Assembly (NCBI GenBank): GCA_017302435.1
Contig: JAFLDL010000002.1
Coordinates: 62,001 to 126,000 of the forward strand
Reading direction: 5' to 3'
DNA length: 64,000 bases
Source: Candidatus Accumulibacter necessarius
GTDB lineage: Bacteria; Pseudomonadota; Gammaproteobacteria; Burkholderiales; Rhodocyclaceae
Part shown: piece by piece, positions 8,415 to 19,594 of the stretch
Layout: every line of letters begins with the position of its first letter
Position numbering within the stretch: position 1 is the stretch's first letter
Program-made: the position numbers and the translations under genes
Notes under the pieces: generated by a model
What the model saw: only the letters and a program-made list of their open reading frames with translations
The model's database searches: none
Told to the model about the DNA's origin: nothing

Positions 8415-10199
8415 GTGAGCAAGCTAAGCATTCCGGTACGTAAATTCGATGCCGTGATCGTCGGCGCTGGTGGTTCGGGTCTGCGCGCGGCGATCCAGCT
8501 TTCCGAAGCCGGCCTGAAAACGGCCGTCCTGTCGAAGGTCTTTCCGACCCGTTCGCACACGGTCGCCGCACAGGGAGGGGTTTCCGCCTCACTCGGCAAT
8601 TCCGAGGAAGATCACTGGCACTGGCACATGTACGACACGGTCAAGGGCTCCGACTGGCTCGGCGACCAGGACGCGATCGAGTACATGTGCCGCAAGGCGC
8701 CCGAGGTGGTCGTCGAACTCGAGCATTTCGGCATGCCTTTTGACCGCACCGACGAGGGAAAGATCTACCAGCGACCCTTTGGCGGGCACATGTCGAACTT
8801 CGGCGAGAAGCCGGTCCGGCGTGCCTGCGCGGCCGCCGACCGCACGGGCCATGCAATGCTGCACGCTCTCTATCAGCGCAACGTACGCGCCAATACACAG
8901 TTCTTCGTCGAATGGATGGCGCTCGATCTGATTCGTGACGAGTCGGGTCAGGTGCTCGGGGTGATCGCCCTGGAAATGGAAACCGGCGAGGTCGTCGCGT
9001 TCCATGCCAAGGCCACCGTTTTTGCGACCGGCGGTGCCGGCCGAATCTTCTATTCGTCGACCAACGCCTTCATCAATACCGGCGACGGTCTGGGCATGGC
9101 GGCGCGCGCCGGCATTGCCCTTGAGGACATGGAGTTCTGGCAGTTCCACCCAACCGGCGTTGCCGGTGCTGGTGTACTGATTACCGAGGGCGTGCGCGGT
9201 GAAGGTGGCATCCTGCGCAATTCGACCAACGAGCGCTTCATGGAGCGCTACGCGCCGAACGCCAAGGACCTGGCCTCGCGCGATGTCGTTTCCCGGGCGA
9301 TGGTCACCGAAATCAACGAGGGCCGTGGTTGTGGGCCGAACAAGGATTTCGTCCTGCTCGACATCACCCACCTCGATCCGGCGACGATCATGAAACGCCT
9401 GCCGGGAATTCGCGAGATCTCGATCCAGTTCGCGGGGATCGACCCGATCAAGGCGCCGATCCCGGTGGTGCCGACCTGCCACTACCAGATGGGTGGGGTG
9501 CCGACCAATTACAAGGGCCAGGTCGTTTCGGACAACGGCACGCCGGTTCGGGGCTTCTACGCCGCTGGCGAAGTCGCCTGCGCTTCGGTGCACGGCGCCA
9601 ACCGGCTGGGAACCAATTCGCTGCTTGACCTGCTGGTGTTCGGCAAGGCTTCGGGTGATACGGTCATCGAAGATGTCCGATCGGGTGAACTGGGCCTCAA
9701 GGACCTGCCGGCAAACTTCGCGGATTTCACGATGACGCGTCTCAACCGCCTGAATACGCAGACCGGCGGTGCCAACGTCAATGAAACGCGCCTCGAGCTG
9801 CAGCGCACGATGCAGAAGCATTGTGGCGTTTTCCGCTTCAAGGACATGCTGGTCGAAGGCGTCGCGAAGATTCTCGAGATCGAAAAAGCGGTGGCCAGGA
9901 CCGAGATCAAGGACAAGTCGCAGGTCTGGAACACCGCGCGCGTCGAGGCGCTGGAACTGGACAACCTGATCGAAGTCGCCAAGGCGACGATGGTTTCGGC
10001 CGAGGCACGCAAGGAGTCGCGTGGTGCCCACGTCCGTGATGATGCGCCGGATACCGCGGCCAACCCGAACGGGCGCGACGACGTCGGTTGGCACAAGCAT
10101 ACCCTGTGGCACCGCGACGGCAACCAGCTCAAATACAAGCCGGTGATCATGAAGCCGCTGTCCGTCGAATCCATCGCGCTGAAGACGCGTTCCTACTGA
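8415..10199 (+). CDS. sdhA: Succinate dehydrogenase flavoprotein subunit
   Basis: A 594-residue flavoprotein that oxidises succinate to fumarate. The FAD dinucleotide fold GAGGSG is at 18-23, and the histidine that carries covalent FAD is His48 in the SHTVAAQGG motif. Substrate-site motifs HPTGVAGAGVLITEGVRGEGG and HGANRLGTNSLLDL are intact. It begins with GTG immediately after the sdhD TAA, with GGAGAA in the preceding codons as the ribosome binding site, indicating tight translational coupling. Confidence 0.97.
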   Translation: MSKLSIPVRKFDAVIVGAGGSGLRAAIQLSEAGLKTAVLSKVFPTRSHTVAAQGGVSASLGNSEEDHWHWHMYDTVKGSDWLGDQDAIEYMCRKAPEVVVELEHFGMPFDRTDEGKIYQRPFGGHMSNFGEKPVRRACAAADRTGHAMLHALYQRNVRANTQFFVEWMALDLIRDESGQVLGVIALEMETGEVVAFHAKATVFATGGAGRIFYSSTNAFINTGDGLGMAARAGIALEDMEFWQFHPTGVAGAGVLITEGVRGEGGILRNSTNERFMERYAPNAKDLASRDVVSRAMVTEINEGRGCGPNKDFVLLDITHLDPATIMKRLPGIREISIQFAGIDPIKAPIPVVPTCHYQMGGVPTNYKGQVVSDNGTPVRGFYAAGEVACASVHGANRLGTNSLLDLLVFGKASGDTVIEDVRSGELGLKDLPANFADFTMTRLNRLNTQTGGANVNETRLELQRTMQKHCGVFRFKDMLVEGVAKILEIEKAVARTEIKDKSQVWNTARVEALELDNLIEVAKATMVSAEARKESRGAHVRDDAPDTAANPNGRDDVGWHKHTLWHRDGNQLKYKPVIMKPLSVESIALKTRSY

Positions 10200-10223
10200 T
10201 CGAGCGCCAAGGAGTCAATGATT

Positions 10224-10937
10224 ATGGCCACCAGTACCATGCAGTTCAAGATCTACCGCTACGATCCCGACAAGGATAATGCGCCCTACATGCAGGACAT
10301 TTCAGTCGAGGTCGATTTTGCCCTCGATCGGAAGTTGCTGGACATTCTCACCCGGCTCAAGGCGAAGGACGACACCCTGTCGTATCGCCGATCGTGTCGC
10401 GAAGGCATTTGCGGTTCGGACGCGATGAACATCAACGGCAAGAACGGCCTCGCCTGCCTGACCGAGATCAAGGATCTCAAGCAGCCCGTCGTGCTGCGAC
10501 CGCTGCCGGGTCTGCCGGTGATCCGCGATCTGATCGTCGATATGAGCCAGTTTTTCAAGCAGTACCATTCGATCAAGCCCTACCTGATCAATGAAGGACC
10601 GCGGCCTGAACGTGAGCGTCTGCAGACGCCAGAGGAGCGAGAAGAGCTTAACGGTCTTTATGAGTGCATCCTGTGTGCCTGCTGTTCAACCTCGTGTCCG
10701 TCGTTCTGGTGGAATCCGGACAAGTTTGTCGGACCCGCCGGTCTGCTCAACGCTTACCGCTTCATCGCCGATACCCGCGACCTGGCAACCAATGAGCGCC
10801 TGGATGATCTGGAGGATCCCTATCGTCTGTTCCGTTGCCACAGCATCATGAACTGTGTCGATGTCTGCCCGAAGGGTTTGAACCCGACGCGGGCGATTGG
10901 CAAGATCAAGGAGATGATGGTGCGTCGCGCGATCTGA
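10224..10937 (+). CDS. sdhB: Succinate dehydrogenase iron-sulfur subunit
   Basis: A 237-residue electron-transfer subunit with three clusters. The [2Fe-2S] ligands lie in SCREGICGSD and the later NGLAC; the [4Fe-4S] and [3Fe-4S] ligands lie in CILCACCSTSCPS and CHSIMNCVDVCPKGLNP. It links FAD of SdhA to the membrane quinone site. An ATG at 10218 is only three bases from the AAGGAG ribosome binding site, so the second ATG at 10224, nine bases away, is preferred. The stop codon overlaps the sdhE start as TGATG. Confidence 0.95.
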   Translation: MATSTMQFKIYRYDPDKDNAPYMQDISVEVDFALDRKLLDILTRLKAKDDTLSYRRSCREGICGSDAMNINGKNGLACLTEIKDLKQPVVLRPLPGLPVIRDLIVDMSQFFKQYHSIKPYLINEGPRPERERLQTPEEREELNGLYECILCACCSTSCPSFWWNPDKFVGPAGLLNAYRFIADTRDLATNERLDDLEDPYRLFRCHSIMNCVDVCPKGLNPTRAIGKIKEMMVRRAI

Positions 10938-11191
10938 TGGAGGACAGACAAAGACTCAACCGCCTGCGCTGGCGTTGCACCCGGCGTGCGATGCTGGAGA
11001 TGGACCTGTTGCTCGGGGAGTTTCTCGACCGGGTCTTCCCGACGCTGACTCCGGCGCAGGCGGATTCGTTCGTCGCCTTGGCCGACATGGAGGATCTGGA
11101 GCTGTGGCCGCTGGTCAATGGTAGCCGCGAGTGCGCAGATCCGGTGCAGGCCGAAGTCCTTGCCTTGTTGCGCACCGTAAGAGTTAAGTAA
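10937..11191 (+). CDS. sdhE: FAD assembly factor SdhE (succinate dehydrogenase assembly factor 2 family)
   Basis: An 84-residue helical protein of the SdhE/YgfY family, which promotes covalent flavinylation of SdhA. The family core is recognised in RCTRRAMLEMDLLLGEFL and the Asp-rich LADMEDLELWPLV helix. The usual R-G-x-x-E motif reads R17-A18-M19-L20-E21, so the conserved glycine is replaced by alanine. The start overlaps the sdhB stop by one base, and the operon position is the normal one for betaproteobacteria. Confidence 0.9.
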   Translation: MEDRQRLNRLRWRCTRRAMLEMDLLLGEFLDRVFPTLTPAQADSFVALADMEDLELWPLVNGSRECADPVQAEVLALLRTVRVK

Positions 11192-11218
11192 GGAAGCTGC
11201 CCTAGTCTGGCGGCTTCC
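11192..11218 (+). other. Hairpin between sdhE and gltA
   Basis: Ten-base-pair stem GGAAGCTGCC / GGCGGCTTCC with one G-T pair and a seven-base loop, starting right after the sdhE stop. Only a short TGTT follows, so it is a weak terminator at best; it may act as an attenuator or stabiliser at the sdh-gltA junction. Confidence 0.5.
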
Positions 11219-11260
11219 TGTTCGTAGCTGTGACCTCAACACCTGAACGGGGATAAAACA

Positions 11261-12556
<1,296 letters not shown>

Positions 12557-12570
12557 GCCGACGGATTCGG

Positions 12571-12600
12571 AAGGGCGGCAGGCAGTAGCCGCCCTTTTTT
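12571..12600 (+). terminator. Intrinsic terminator after gltA
   Basis: Nine-base-pair stem AAGGGCGGC / GCCGCCCTT with an eight-base loop and a run of six T residues, 15 bp after the gltA stop. Confidence 0.9.
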
Positions 12601-12667
12601 CATGCTGTGGTCTTCCCGCCACAGGTTTTCTCAATTCGAACCAGAACGGTGACGACAGGTAACTGCC

Positions 12668-15508
12668 ATGATGAATCAGCTTTTTGGTAACTCCCTCCTT
12701 TTTGGCGGCAACGCACCCTTTGTCGAGGAGTTGTACGAGAACTATCTCGATAATCCTGGCTCGGTGTCCGAGCAATGGCGCGAGTATTTCGACAAGCTGG
12801 CGCAACTCCCCGGTTACGTCGCCCGTGATGTGCCGCACCTGCCGGTGATCAATGCCTTTGCCGAGCAGGCAAGGAAGGGTGGGTATCGCGCTGCCGCCGT
12901 GGCACCAGTAGACGACAGGAAACAGGTTGGCATTCTGCAGATGATCACGTCGTATCGTTTCATTGGCGATCGCTGGGCCAACCTGGACCCTCTGAAGCGC
13001 ACCCCCCGCCCCGAGGTGCCGCAGCTTGATCCGGCTTATTACGGTTTCTCCGATGCCGATTTGAACACGGTGTTCAACGCCGGCTCGTTCAAGGGAACGC
13101 CGGACCACGCCACTTTCGGTCAGATCTACGACGCCTTGAAGGCGACCTATTGCGGATCGATCGGCGTCGAGTACATGTACATCAGCACGACCGCCGAGAA
13201 GCGCTGGATTCAGGATCGCCTCGAGCGCATCCATTCCAAGCCGAACTACACGGCTGACGAGAAAAAGCGGATGCTTGAACGCCTGACCGCCGCCGAAACG
13301 CTCGAGCGCTACCTGCACACCCGTTATGTCGGCCAGAAGCGCTTCTCGCTTGAAGGGGGTGAGTGCACGATCGTCGCCATGGACGAACTGATTCGTGTCG
13401 CCGGCGCGGGAGGTGTCGACGAGATCGTCGTCGGTATGGCCCACCGCGGCCGACTCAACGTGCTGGTGAATACCCTGGGCAAGGCGCCAGCGATGCTCTT
13501 CGAAGAGTTCGAGGGCAAGAAGGCGCAGGACCTCACTGCAGGGGACGTCAAGTATCATATGGGCTACTCGTCCGATGTCTCCACGCCGGGCGGCCCCTGC
13601 CATTTGACTTTGTCTTTCAACCCGTCGCATCTCGAAATCGTCAACCCGGTGGTGGTCGGCTCGGTCTACTCGCGCCAGCGTCGTCGCGGCGCGGACGGCA
13701 AGGAAAAGGTTCTGGCGGTGTTGATTCACGGTGATGCCGCTGTGGCGGGCCAGGGCGTCAACCAGGAAATGCTCAACTTCGCGCAGACACGTGGCTACGG
13801 GGTTGGCGGCACGGTGCATATCGTGGTCAACAACCAGATCGGTTTCACGACCTCTGACCCGCGCGACTATCGTTCGTCGTTGTACTGTACCGACATCTTC
13901 AAGATGGCAGAGGCGCCGATCTTCCATGTCAATGGTGATGACCCGGAAGCGGTTGCACTGGTCACCGGCATTGCCGTTGAATACCGGAAGACCTTCAAGA
14001 AGGATGTGGTGGTGGACATCGTCTGCTATCGCAAGCTCGGCCACAACGAGCAGGATGAGCCGATGGTCACGCAGCCGTTGATGTACAAGAAGATCCAGGC
14101 GCATCCCGGCACGCGCAAACTCTACGCCGACAAGCTGGTTGCAGAAGGGGTTCTTCATCCCGATGGTCCGGACGAGATCATCGCCGATTACCGTGCTCAT
14201 CTTGATCGTGGCGAGTTGCTGTACAACCCAGTACTGGCCGGCTACAAGCACCCGATGACCATTGACTGGACTCCCTTCCTGTCGCCGAGATACATCGAGA
14301 ACTGCGATACCAAGGTCCCGCTCGGCGAGCTGCAACGCCTGGCCGAGCGACTGACGACAATCCCCCAGAATTTCACGCTGCACAGCCGGGTGAAGAAGAT
14401 CATCGAGGACCGTCGCCTGATGGGCGAAGGCAAGCTCCCGGTCGACTGGGGGATGGCCGAGAACCTGGCTTACGCGTCGCTGCTGGTTTCCGGTTACGGT
14501 GTCCGTATTTCCGGCGAAGATGTCGGTCGCAGCACCTTCTTCCACCGGCACGCGGCCCTGCACGACCAGAATCGTGAGCATTGGGATCATGGCACGTACT
14601 ACCCGCTGTCGAGCCTGCAGGACAGGCAGGGTCGCTTTCAGTGCTTCGACTCGGTTCTTTCGGAGGAAGCCGTGCTCGCCTTCGAATATGGTTACTCGAC
14701 GGCCAATCCCCATGAGCTGGTGGTTTGGGAGGCCCAGTTCGGCGACTTCGCCAATGGCGCGCAGGTGGTCATCGACCAGTTCATTGCCTCTGGCGAGGCC
14801 AAGTGGGGTCGTGCCAGCGGTCTCGTTCTGCTCTTGCCCCATGGCTACGAGGGGCAAGGTCCGGAGCACTCATCGGCGCGGATCGAGCGTTACATGCAGC
14901 TTTGTGCCGAGATGAACATGGAGGTGTGCCAGCCGTCGACCCCTGCGCAGGTTTTCCACATGCTGCGCCGGCAGGCTCTGCGTAGCCAGCGCAAGCCCTT
15001 GGTGGTCTTCTCGCCGAAATCGCTGCTGCGTCACAAGGACGCGACTTCGAGTCTGGAAGAGTTGAGCGACGGTGAATTCCAGGGCGTGATCGGCGAAGTC
15101 GAGCCGATCAACGCCAAGAAAGTGACCCGCGTGGTCTTCTGCTCCGGCAAGATCTATTACGAACTGGTTGCTGCACGGCATGAGCGGAAGATCTCGCACG
15201 TCGCGATCGCCCGTCTCGAGCAGCTCTACCCCTTCCCGCAAGAGTCCTTCCAGGAAGAACTGGCGAAGTATCCGAAGGCCACTGAGGTCGTCTGGTGTCA
15301 GGATGAGCCGCGCAACCAGGGCGCTTGGTACTGGATCGCGTCACGTCAGCATTTATCGCGTTCGCTCAGCGACAAGCAGCATCTCTTGCTGGTTTCCCGT
15401 CCAGCTTCCGCTTCCCCGGCGGTTGGCTACTCCAGCAAGCACAACGCCCAACAAAAGGCTCTGATCGACTCCGTGTTTGGTGAGATCGAGTACTACAAAC
15501 TGCCCTAG
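12668..15508 (+). CDS. sucA: 2-oxoglutarate dehydrogenase E1 component
   Basis: A 946-residue thiamine diphosphate-dependent decarboxylase. The N-terminal FVEELYENYLDNPGSVSEQWREYF region binds the E2 core; the ThDP/Mg site includes HGDAAVAGQGVNQE and the later NNQIGFTT; the transketolase-like C-terminal half has the GEDVGRSTFFHRHA and PHGYEGQGPEHSSARIERY motifs. It decarboxylates 2-oxoglutarate and succinylates the lipoyl arm of SucB. It begins 111 bp after gltA, beyond the terminator, so it should have its own promoter, and is followed after 12 bp by sucB. Confidence 0.97.
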   Translation: MMNQLFGNSLLFGGNAPFVEELYENYLDNPGSVSEQWREYFDKLAQLPGYVARDVPHLPVINAFAEQARKGGYRAAAVAPVDDRKQVGILQMITSYRFIGDRWANLDPLKRTPRPEVPQLDPAYYGFSDADLNTVFNAGSFKGTPDHATFGQIYDALKATYCGSIGVEYMYISTTAEKRWIQDRLERIHSKPNYTADEKKRMLERLTAAETLERYLHTRYVGQKRFSLEGGECTIVAMDELIRVAGAGGVDEIVVGMAHRGRLNVLVNTLGKAPAMLFEEFEGKKAQDLTAGDVKYHMGYSSDVSTPGGPCHLTLSFNPSHLEIVNPVVVGSVYSRQRRRGADGKEKVLAVLIHGDAAVAGQGVNQEMLNFAQTRGYGVGGTVHIVVNNQIGFTTSDPRDYRSSLYCTDIFKMAEAPIFHVNGDDPEAVALVTGIAVEYRKTFKKDVVVDIVCYRKLGHNEQDEPMVTQPLMYKKIQAHPGTRKLYADKLVAEGVLHPDGPDEIIADYRAHLDRGELLYNPVLAGYKHPMTIDWTPFLSPRYIENCDTKVPLGELQRLAERLTTIPQNFTLHSRVKKIIEDRRLMGEGKLPVDWGMAENLAYASLLVSGYGVRISGEDVGRSTFFHRHAALHDQNREHWDHGTYYPLSSLQDRQGRFQCFDSVLSEEAVLAFEYGYSTANPHELVVWEAQFGDFANGAQVVIDQFIASGEAKWGRASGLVLLLPHGYEGQGPEHSSARIERYMQLCAEMNMEVCQPSTPAQVFHMLRRQALRSQRKPLVVFSPKSLLRHKDATSSLEELSDGEFQGVIGEVEPINAKKVTRVVFCSGKIYYELVAARHERKISHVAIARLEQLYPFPQESFQEELAKYPKATEVVWCQDEPRNQGAWYWIASRQHLSRSLSDKQHLLLVSRPASASPAVGYSSKHNAQQKALIDSVFGEIEYYKLP

Positions 15509-15520
15509 AACGGAGAGAAC

Positions 15521-16765
15521 ATGATCATCGACGTCAAAGTTCCACAGCTTTCCGAGTCGGTCGCGGAAGCGACGCTGGTTTCGTGGCACAAGAAAGCCGG
15601 CGAAGCCGTAGCGCGGGATGAAAACCTGATCGACATCGAGACCGACAAGGTCGTCCTTGAACTGCCCGCGCCGGATAGCGGCGTATTGGTTGAAATTGTC
15701 AAGGGTGATGGGGAGACGGTGGTCGCGGGTGAGGTGATTGCGCGCATCGACACCGCTGCGCAGGCAGGTGCCATCGCCGCACCCGCAGTCAAGGTCGCCG
15801 CCGGGAAGCCTGAAGCAGCGGCAGTATCCACATCGGCCACGGCCTCAGGCGTCGCACTGCCGGCGGCGCGCAAGATCCTTGAGGAGAAGGGGGTGGCTGC
15901 GGCTGAGGTGCCGGGTACGGGTCGTGGTGGTCGGGTTACCAAGTCCGATGCACTGGCGACGCAGGCGCCGGCGCCGAAAGCGCCCTCGATTCCAGTCGCT
16001 GCGCCAACCACCAGTGCCGCTCCGGCATTGGTGCCGGCCCCAAGCGTCATGGTTCCTCTGGGCGACCGGCCTGAGCAGCGTGTACCGATGTCGCGCCTGC
16101 GCGCCCGCGTCGCCGAGCGCCTGCTGCAGTCGCAGGCCAGCAATGCCATCCTGACCACGTTCAACGAAGTCAACATGGGTCCGGTCATGGCGCTGCGCAA
16201 GCAATATGGCGACCGATTCGAGAAGGCACATGGCGTTCGCCTGGGCTTCATGGGCTTCTTCGTCAAGGCCGCCGTTGCCGCGCTGCAGAAGTTCCCGGTG
16301 ATCAACGCCTCGGTCGATGGCAACGACATCGTCTACCATGGCTATATCGACATCGGCATTGCCGTTGGCAGCCCGCGCGGTCTGGTTGTGCCGATTCTGC
16401 GCGATGCTGACCAGATGACCATCGCCGACATCGAGAAAAAGATTGGCGAGTTCGGTAACAAGGCCAAGGACGGCAAGTTGTCGATGGAAGATCTGACCGG
16501 CGGCACCTTCTCGATCTCCAACGGCGGTGTCTTTGGTTCGATGCTGTCCACGCCGATCATCAACCCGCCGCAATCGGCGATCCTCGGCATTCACGCCACC
16601 AAGGACCGTCCGGTCGTCGAGAATGGCCAAGTGGTGATTCGCCCGATCAACTATCTGGCGATGTCCTACGACCACCGGATCATCGACGGTCGCGAGGCGG
16701 TGCTCGGTCTGGTGACCATGAAGGAGGCGCTGGAAGATCCGGCTCGCCTGCTACTCGGCGTTTAA
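15521..16765 (+). CDS. sucB: 2-oxoglutarate dehydrogenase E2 (dihydrolipoamide succinyltransferase)
   Basis: A 414-residue E2. Residues 1-77 form one lipoyl domain with the modified Lys43 in [10 protein letters not shown]; an Ala/Pro-rich linker follows; residues about 110-145 are the E1/E3-binding domain ([12 protein letters not shown]...[10 protein letters not shown]); the remainder is the catalytic trimer domain, ending with the active-site motif [13 protein letters not shown]. It transfers succinyl groups to CoA. The gene is coupled to sucA by a 12-bp gap with a GGAGAG ribosome binding site. Confidence 0.97.
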   Translation: MIIDVKVPQLSESVAEATLVSWHKKAGEAVARDENLIDIETDKVVLELPAPDSGVLVEIVKGDGETVVAGEVIARIDTAAQAGAIAAPAVKVAAGKPEAAAVSTSATASGVALPAARKILEEKGVAAAEVPGTGRGGRVTKSDALATQAPAPKAPSIPVAAPTTSAAPALVPAPSVMVPLGDRPEQRVPMSRLRARVAERLLQSQASNAILTTFNEVNMGPVMALRKQYGDRFEKAHGVRLGFMGFFVKAAVAALQKFPVINASVDGNDIVYHGYIDIGIAVGSPRGLVVPILRDADQMTIADIEKKIGEFGNKAKDGKLSMEDLTGGTFSISNGGVFGSMLSTPIINPPQSAILGIHATKDRPVVENGQVVIRPINYLAMSYDHRIIDGREAVLGLVTMKEALEDPARLLLGV

Positions 16766-16842
16766 CCACTCACCACCGCGGCACGGAGACCCAGAGGAGT
16801 CCCTCTGTGACGATTCTGTGCCTTGGTGTCTCTGCGGTTGGA
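16766..16842. repeat. Imperfect inverted-repeat intergenic element between sucB and lpdA
   Basis: The 90-bp gap holds two related arms, one with ACCGCGGCACGGAGACCCAG and the other, on the opposite strand, with ACCGCAGAGACACCAAGGCA, around a central AGTCCCTCTGTGACG. The arms match imperfectly. The wording (CACGGAGACNCAGAGG ... CTGTGCCTTGGTGTCTCTG) resembles small dispersed extragenic elements I have seen in many environmental proteobacterial genomes. Only one copy is visible in this window. Confidence 0.5.
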
Positions 16843-16855
16843 AGGGGAATCTATC

Positions 16856-18292
16856 ATGTCCAAGCAATTTGACGTTCTTGTTGTCGGTGGCGGTCCCGGT
16901 GGCTACGTGGCCGCCATCCGCGCCGCGCAGCTCGGCTTTAGTGTCGCCTGCTGTGAATCGAATGCCTATGCTGATCCAAAGGGCGAGCCGCGCCTGGGCG
17001 GCACCTGCCTGAACGTTGGTTGCATTCCTTCCAAGGCGCTGCTGCACACCTCACACCTTTTCGAGGAAGCGAGCCACAGTTTTGCCGATCAGGGCATCTG
17101 CGTCGGCGACCCGGCGATCGACGTGGCCAGGATGCTCGCGCGCAAGAACGGCATCGTCAAGCAACTGACCAGCGGCATCAAGGGGCTGTTCAAGAAGAAC
17201 AAGGTCACCCTGCTCAATGGGCATGGCGCTTTCGTTGGCCGCAAGGGGTCGGCGGGCAGCGAGGTCTGGCAACTCAAGGTGGATGACGATCTGGTCGAGG
17301 CCAGGCAGGTGATTGTCGCCACGGGGTCCAAGGCGCGTCACCTGGCGGGAGTTCCGGTCGATAACGAGATCGTTTGCGACAACGTCGGTGCGCTGGACAT
17401 CGATGCCGTCCCGAAGAAGCTCGCAGTCATCGGCGCCGGCGTGATTGGCCTGGAAATGGGCAGCGTCTGGCGTCGCCTGGGGTCCGAAGTGACCATCCTT
17501 GAGGCCCTGCCGGACTTTCTTTCGGTCACCGATGTCGATGTCGCCAAGGAAGCTGCCAAGATTTTCGAGAAGCAGGGTCTCAAGATCATCACCGGGATCG
17601 ACATCGGCGACGTCAAGGTCTCCCAGAAAGGCGTCTCGATCGACTATACCGACAAGGAGGGCAACGAGCAAAAACTCGACGCCGATCGCCTCATCGTCTC
17701 CATTGGCCGCATTCCGAACACCGATGGCCTGGCTGCCGACAAGGTTGGCTTGAAACTCACCGATCGTGGCCAGATCGAAGTCGATTCGCATTGTCGGACC
17801 AATCTCCCCGGCGTCTGGGCGGTCGGCGACGTTGTTGCTGGTCCGATGCTGGCGCACAAGGCGATGGAAGAGGGCGTGATGGTGGCCGAGATCATGGCCG
17901 GTCAGGCCGGGCACTGCAATTTCGAGACGATCCCCTGGGTCATCTACACCAGTCCGGAGATCGCCTGGGTCGGCAAGACCGAGCAGCAGTTGAAGGCTGA
18001 AGGCGTTGCTTACAGGGCCGGTAAGATTCCCTTCGCCGCCAATGGTCGGGCGCTCGGCATGGGCGAGCCCAGCGGCTTTGTCAAGATGCTTGCCTGCGCC
18101 ACCACCGACCGCATTCTTGGCGTCCATATCATCGGCGCGAATGCGTCCGAGCTGATCGCCGAGGGGGTTGTGGCGATGGAGTTCGGCGCTGCGTCGGAAG
18201 ACCTGGCGCGTATCTGCCACGCGCATCCGACGCTGTCCGAAGTGGTCCACGAAGCGGCACTGGCCTGCGACAAGCGGCCGCTGCACTTCTAA
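16856..18292 (+). CDS. lpdA: Dihydrolipoyl dehydrogenase (E3)
   Basis: A 478-residue FAD-dependent disulfide oxidoreductase that re-oxidises the lipoyl arm with NAD. The FAD fold [10 protein letters not shown] is at residues 11-20, the redox-active Cys51 and Cys56 lie in [16 protein letters not shown], a second Rossmann motif [14 protein letters not shown] follows, and the His-Glu catalytic dyad is in [14 protein letters not shown]. The ATG at 16856 follows GAAGGGGAA; an upstream in-frame ATG at 16823 lies inside the repeat element and is unlikely. It completes the sucAB-lpd operon and ends at a strong terminator. Confidence 0.97.
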   Translation: MSKQFDVLVVGGGPGGYVAAIRAAQLGFSVACCESNAYADPKGEPRLGGTCLNVGCIPSKALLHTSHLFEEASHSFADQGICVGDPAIDVARMLARKNGIVKQLTSGIKGLFKKNKVTLLNGHGAFVGRKGSAGSEVWQLKVDDDLVEARQVIVATGSKARHLAGVPVDNEIVCDNVGALDIDAVPKKLAVIGAGVIGLEMGSVWRRLGSEVTILEALPDFLSVTDVDVAKEAAKIFEKQGLKIITGIDIGDVKVSQKGVSIDYTDKEGNEQKLDADRLIVSIGRIPNTDGLAADKVGLKLTDRGQIEVDSHCRTNLPGVWAVGDVVAGPMLAHKAMEEGVMVAEIMAGQAGHCNFETIPWVIYTSPEIAWVGKTEQQLKAEGVAYRAGKIPFAANGRALGMGEPSGFVKMLACATTDRILGVHIIGANASELIAEGVVAMEFGAASEDLARICHAHPTLSEVVHEAALACDKRPLHF

Positions 18293-18310
18293 CCGAACTG
18301 AAGGAAGAGA

Positions 18311-18343
18311 AGCGAGGTGCCGCCGCACCTCGCTTTTTTTTTT
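18311..18343 (+). terminator. Intrinsic terminator after lpdA
   Basis: Ten-base-pair perfect stem AGCGAGGTGC / GCACCTCGCT, four-base loop CGCC, and ten T residues. It lies 18 bp after the lpdA stop and closes the supercluster. Confidence 0.95.
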
Positions 18344-18402
18344 GTGTGGCTATCAGTTGCCTGGCCACTTTGTGGCAACGGTCCGAACCTGCGTGACGCC
18401 AG

Positions 18403-19035
18403 CTAGTCGCCGCAAAAGGGGTTGCTGCGGCGTTCGGCACCGAAAGTCGACATGGGACCGTGGCCGGGAATGAATGCCACGTCGTTGCCGAGCGGCCACA
18501 GCCGGTTACGAATCGACGAAATCAAGGTATCGAAATCCCCTTTCGGGAAGTCGGTGCGGCCGATCGAGCCCTGGAAGAGCACATCGCCAACGATTGCCAG
18601 GCGGCCAGACCGGTCAAAGAAGACGATGTGCCCGGGCGTATGTCCGGGGCAATGGAAAACCTCCAGCTCGACATTGCCGAACCGCACCGTGTCCCCCTGC
18701 TCGAGCCAGCGGTCTGGGGTAAAGGCTTGCACATTGGCAAAACCGAACATCTTGCTCTGCGCCGGCATGCCGTCAATCCAGAACTGATCGTCGCGCTGCG
18801 GTCCTTCGATCGGCAGGGACAGGCGTGTCGCCAACTCGGCCACGGCACCGGCGTGATCGATATGCCCGTGCGTGACGAGAATTTTCTCCAGCGCGACTCC
18901 ATTGGCGTCGACTGCGCGCAGGATGCGCGAGACATCGCCGCCCGGATCGACCACGGCGCCGCGCCGGGTTTGTTCGCACCACAGGAGGCTGCAGTTCTGC
19001 TGAAAAGGGGTTACCGGGATGATCTGGTACTTCAT
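18403..19035 (-). CDS. MBL-fold metallohydrolase, glyoxalase II-like (YcbL type)
   Basis: A 210-residue metallo-beta-lactamase-fold hydrolase. The metal motif is THGHIDHAG; further ligands lie in [27 protein letters not shown] and the C-terminal IPGHGPMS. Members of this compact class hydrolyse S-lactoylglutathione or other thioesters. The ATG at 19035 gives the standard [15 protein letters not shown] start; the open frame extends upstream without similarity. It converges on lpdA. The exact substrate is uncertain. Confidence 0.88.
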   Translation of the reverse strand: MKYQIIPVTPFQQNCSLLWCEQTRRGAVVDPGGDVSRILRAVDANGVALEKILVTHGHIDHAGAVAELATRLSLPIEGPQRDDQFWIDGMPAQSKMFGFANVQAFTPDRWLEQGDTVRFGNVELEVFHCPGHTPGHIVFFDRSGRLAIVGDVLFQGSIGRTDFPKGDFDTLISSIRNRLWPLGNDVAFIPGHGPMSTFGAERRSNPFCGD

Positions 19036-19244
19036 GGTTGACGGTCGTTCGGCTGACGGTGGCGGAGAGCGCGAAGTATAGCAGAGCGCTCCACGGCGTC
19101 GCGGCCGAGTAGCATCCACCGTCGTCCGCGGCGGCGCCGAGTGACCGATCGCCAACGCGACCGGGGGTGCGAGCGTGCGATTCCAGTACCGCGAGGCGTC
19201 GGCTGCGGGCGGCCGGAGCCGCCGCGCTGGCCGACCACCGAGAC

Positions 19245-19478
19245 TCACTTCAAGGCGGATAGCGGCGCACCAAAGTTGATGTGAAACGGGTGCCCGTCGA
19301 TCACGAGTGCCGGAACAGACTGCACGCCCAGGCTCTCCGCCTCGGCGATACGGCTGGAATCCTGGCCAAGGTGGACGACCTCGACCTGATAGCGGGCGGG
19401 ATCCAGTGCCTGCGCAAACTGCTGTTCCGCGGCCACACAGACCGGGCAACCGGCGTGGAAGAAAATGGCATTGCTCAT
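19245..19478 (-). CDS. Small thioredoxin/glutaredoxin-fold protein
   Basis: A 77-residue protein with the redox motif CPVC at residues 10-13, after a beta strand (AIFFHAG), and a cis-proline-type [13 protein letters not shown] segment, as in minimal thioredoxin-fold proteins. It should act in thiol-disulfide exchange in the cytoplasm. The ATG at 19478 has an excellent AAGGAGTCC ribosome binding site. It is divergent from the MarR regulator across a perfect palindrome, so it is a likely regulatory target. Confidence 0.8.
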   Translation of the reverse strand: MSNAIFFHAGCPVCVAAEQQFAQALDPARYQVEVVHLGQDSSRIAEAESLGVQSVPALVIDGHPFHINFGAPLSALK

Positions 19479-19511
19479 GGCGGACTCCTTGTCGGAAAGA
19501 AGGATGGCTAG

Positions 19512-19530
19512 ATGCATCGAGTCGATGCAT
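19512..19530. promoter_or_regulatory. Perfect palindrome, likely MarR operator
   Basis: ATGCATCGA-G-TCGATGCAT, nine-base arms around one base, in the 116-bp divergent gap between the thioredoxin-fold gene and the MarR gene. MarR dimers typically bind palindromes of this size near their own promoter. Confidence 0.6.
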
Positions 19531-19594
19531 TGCGGAGTTTTACGCCAACAAATTCAGCTTGTCAAGAAATGCTTCGAGGCGATACATTAGTGGC

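Noticed and set aside
8589-10112. 507-codon minus-strand frame opposite sdhA
   Set aside because: Shadow of sdhA third-position GC bias; no motif.
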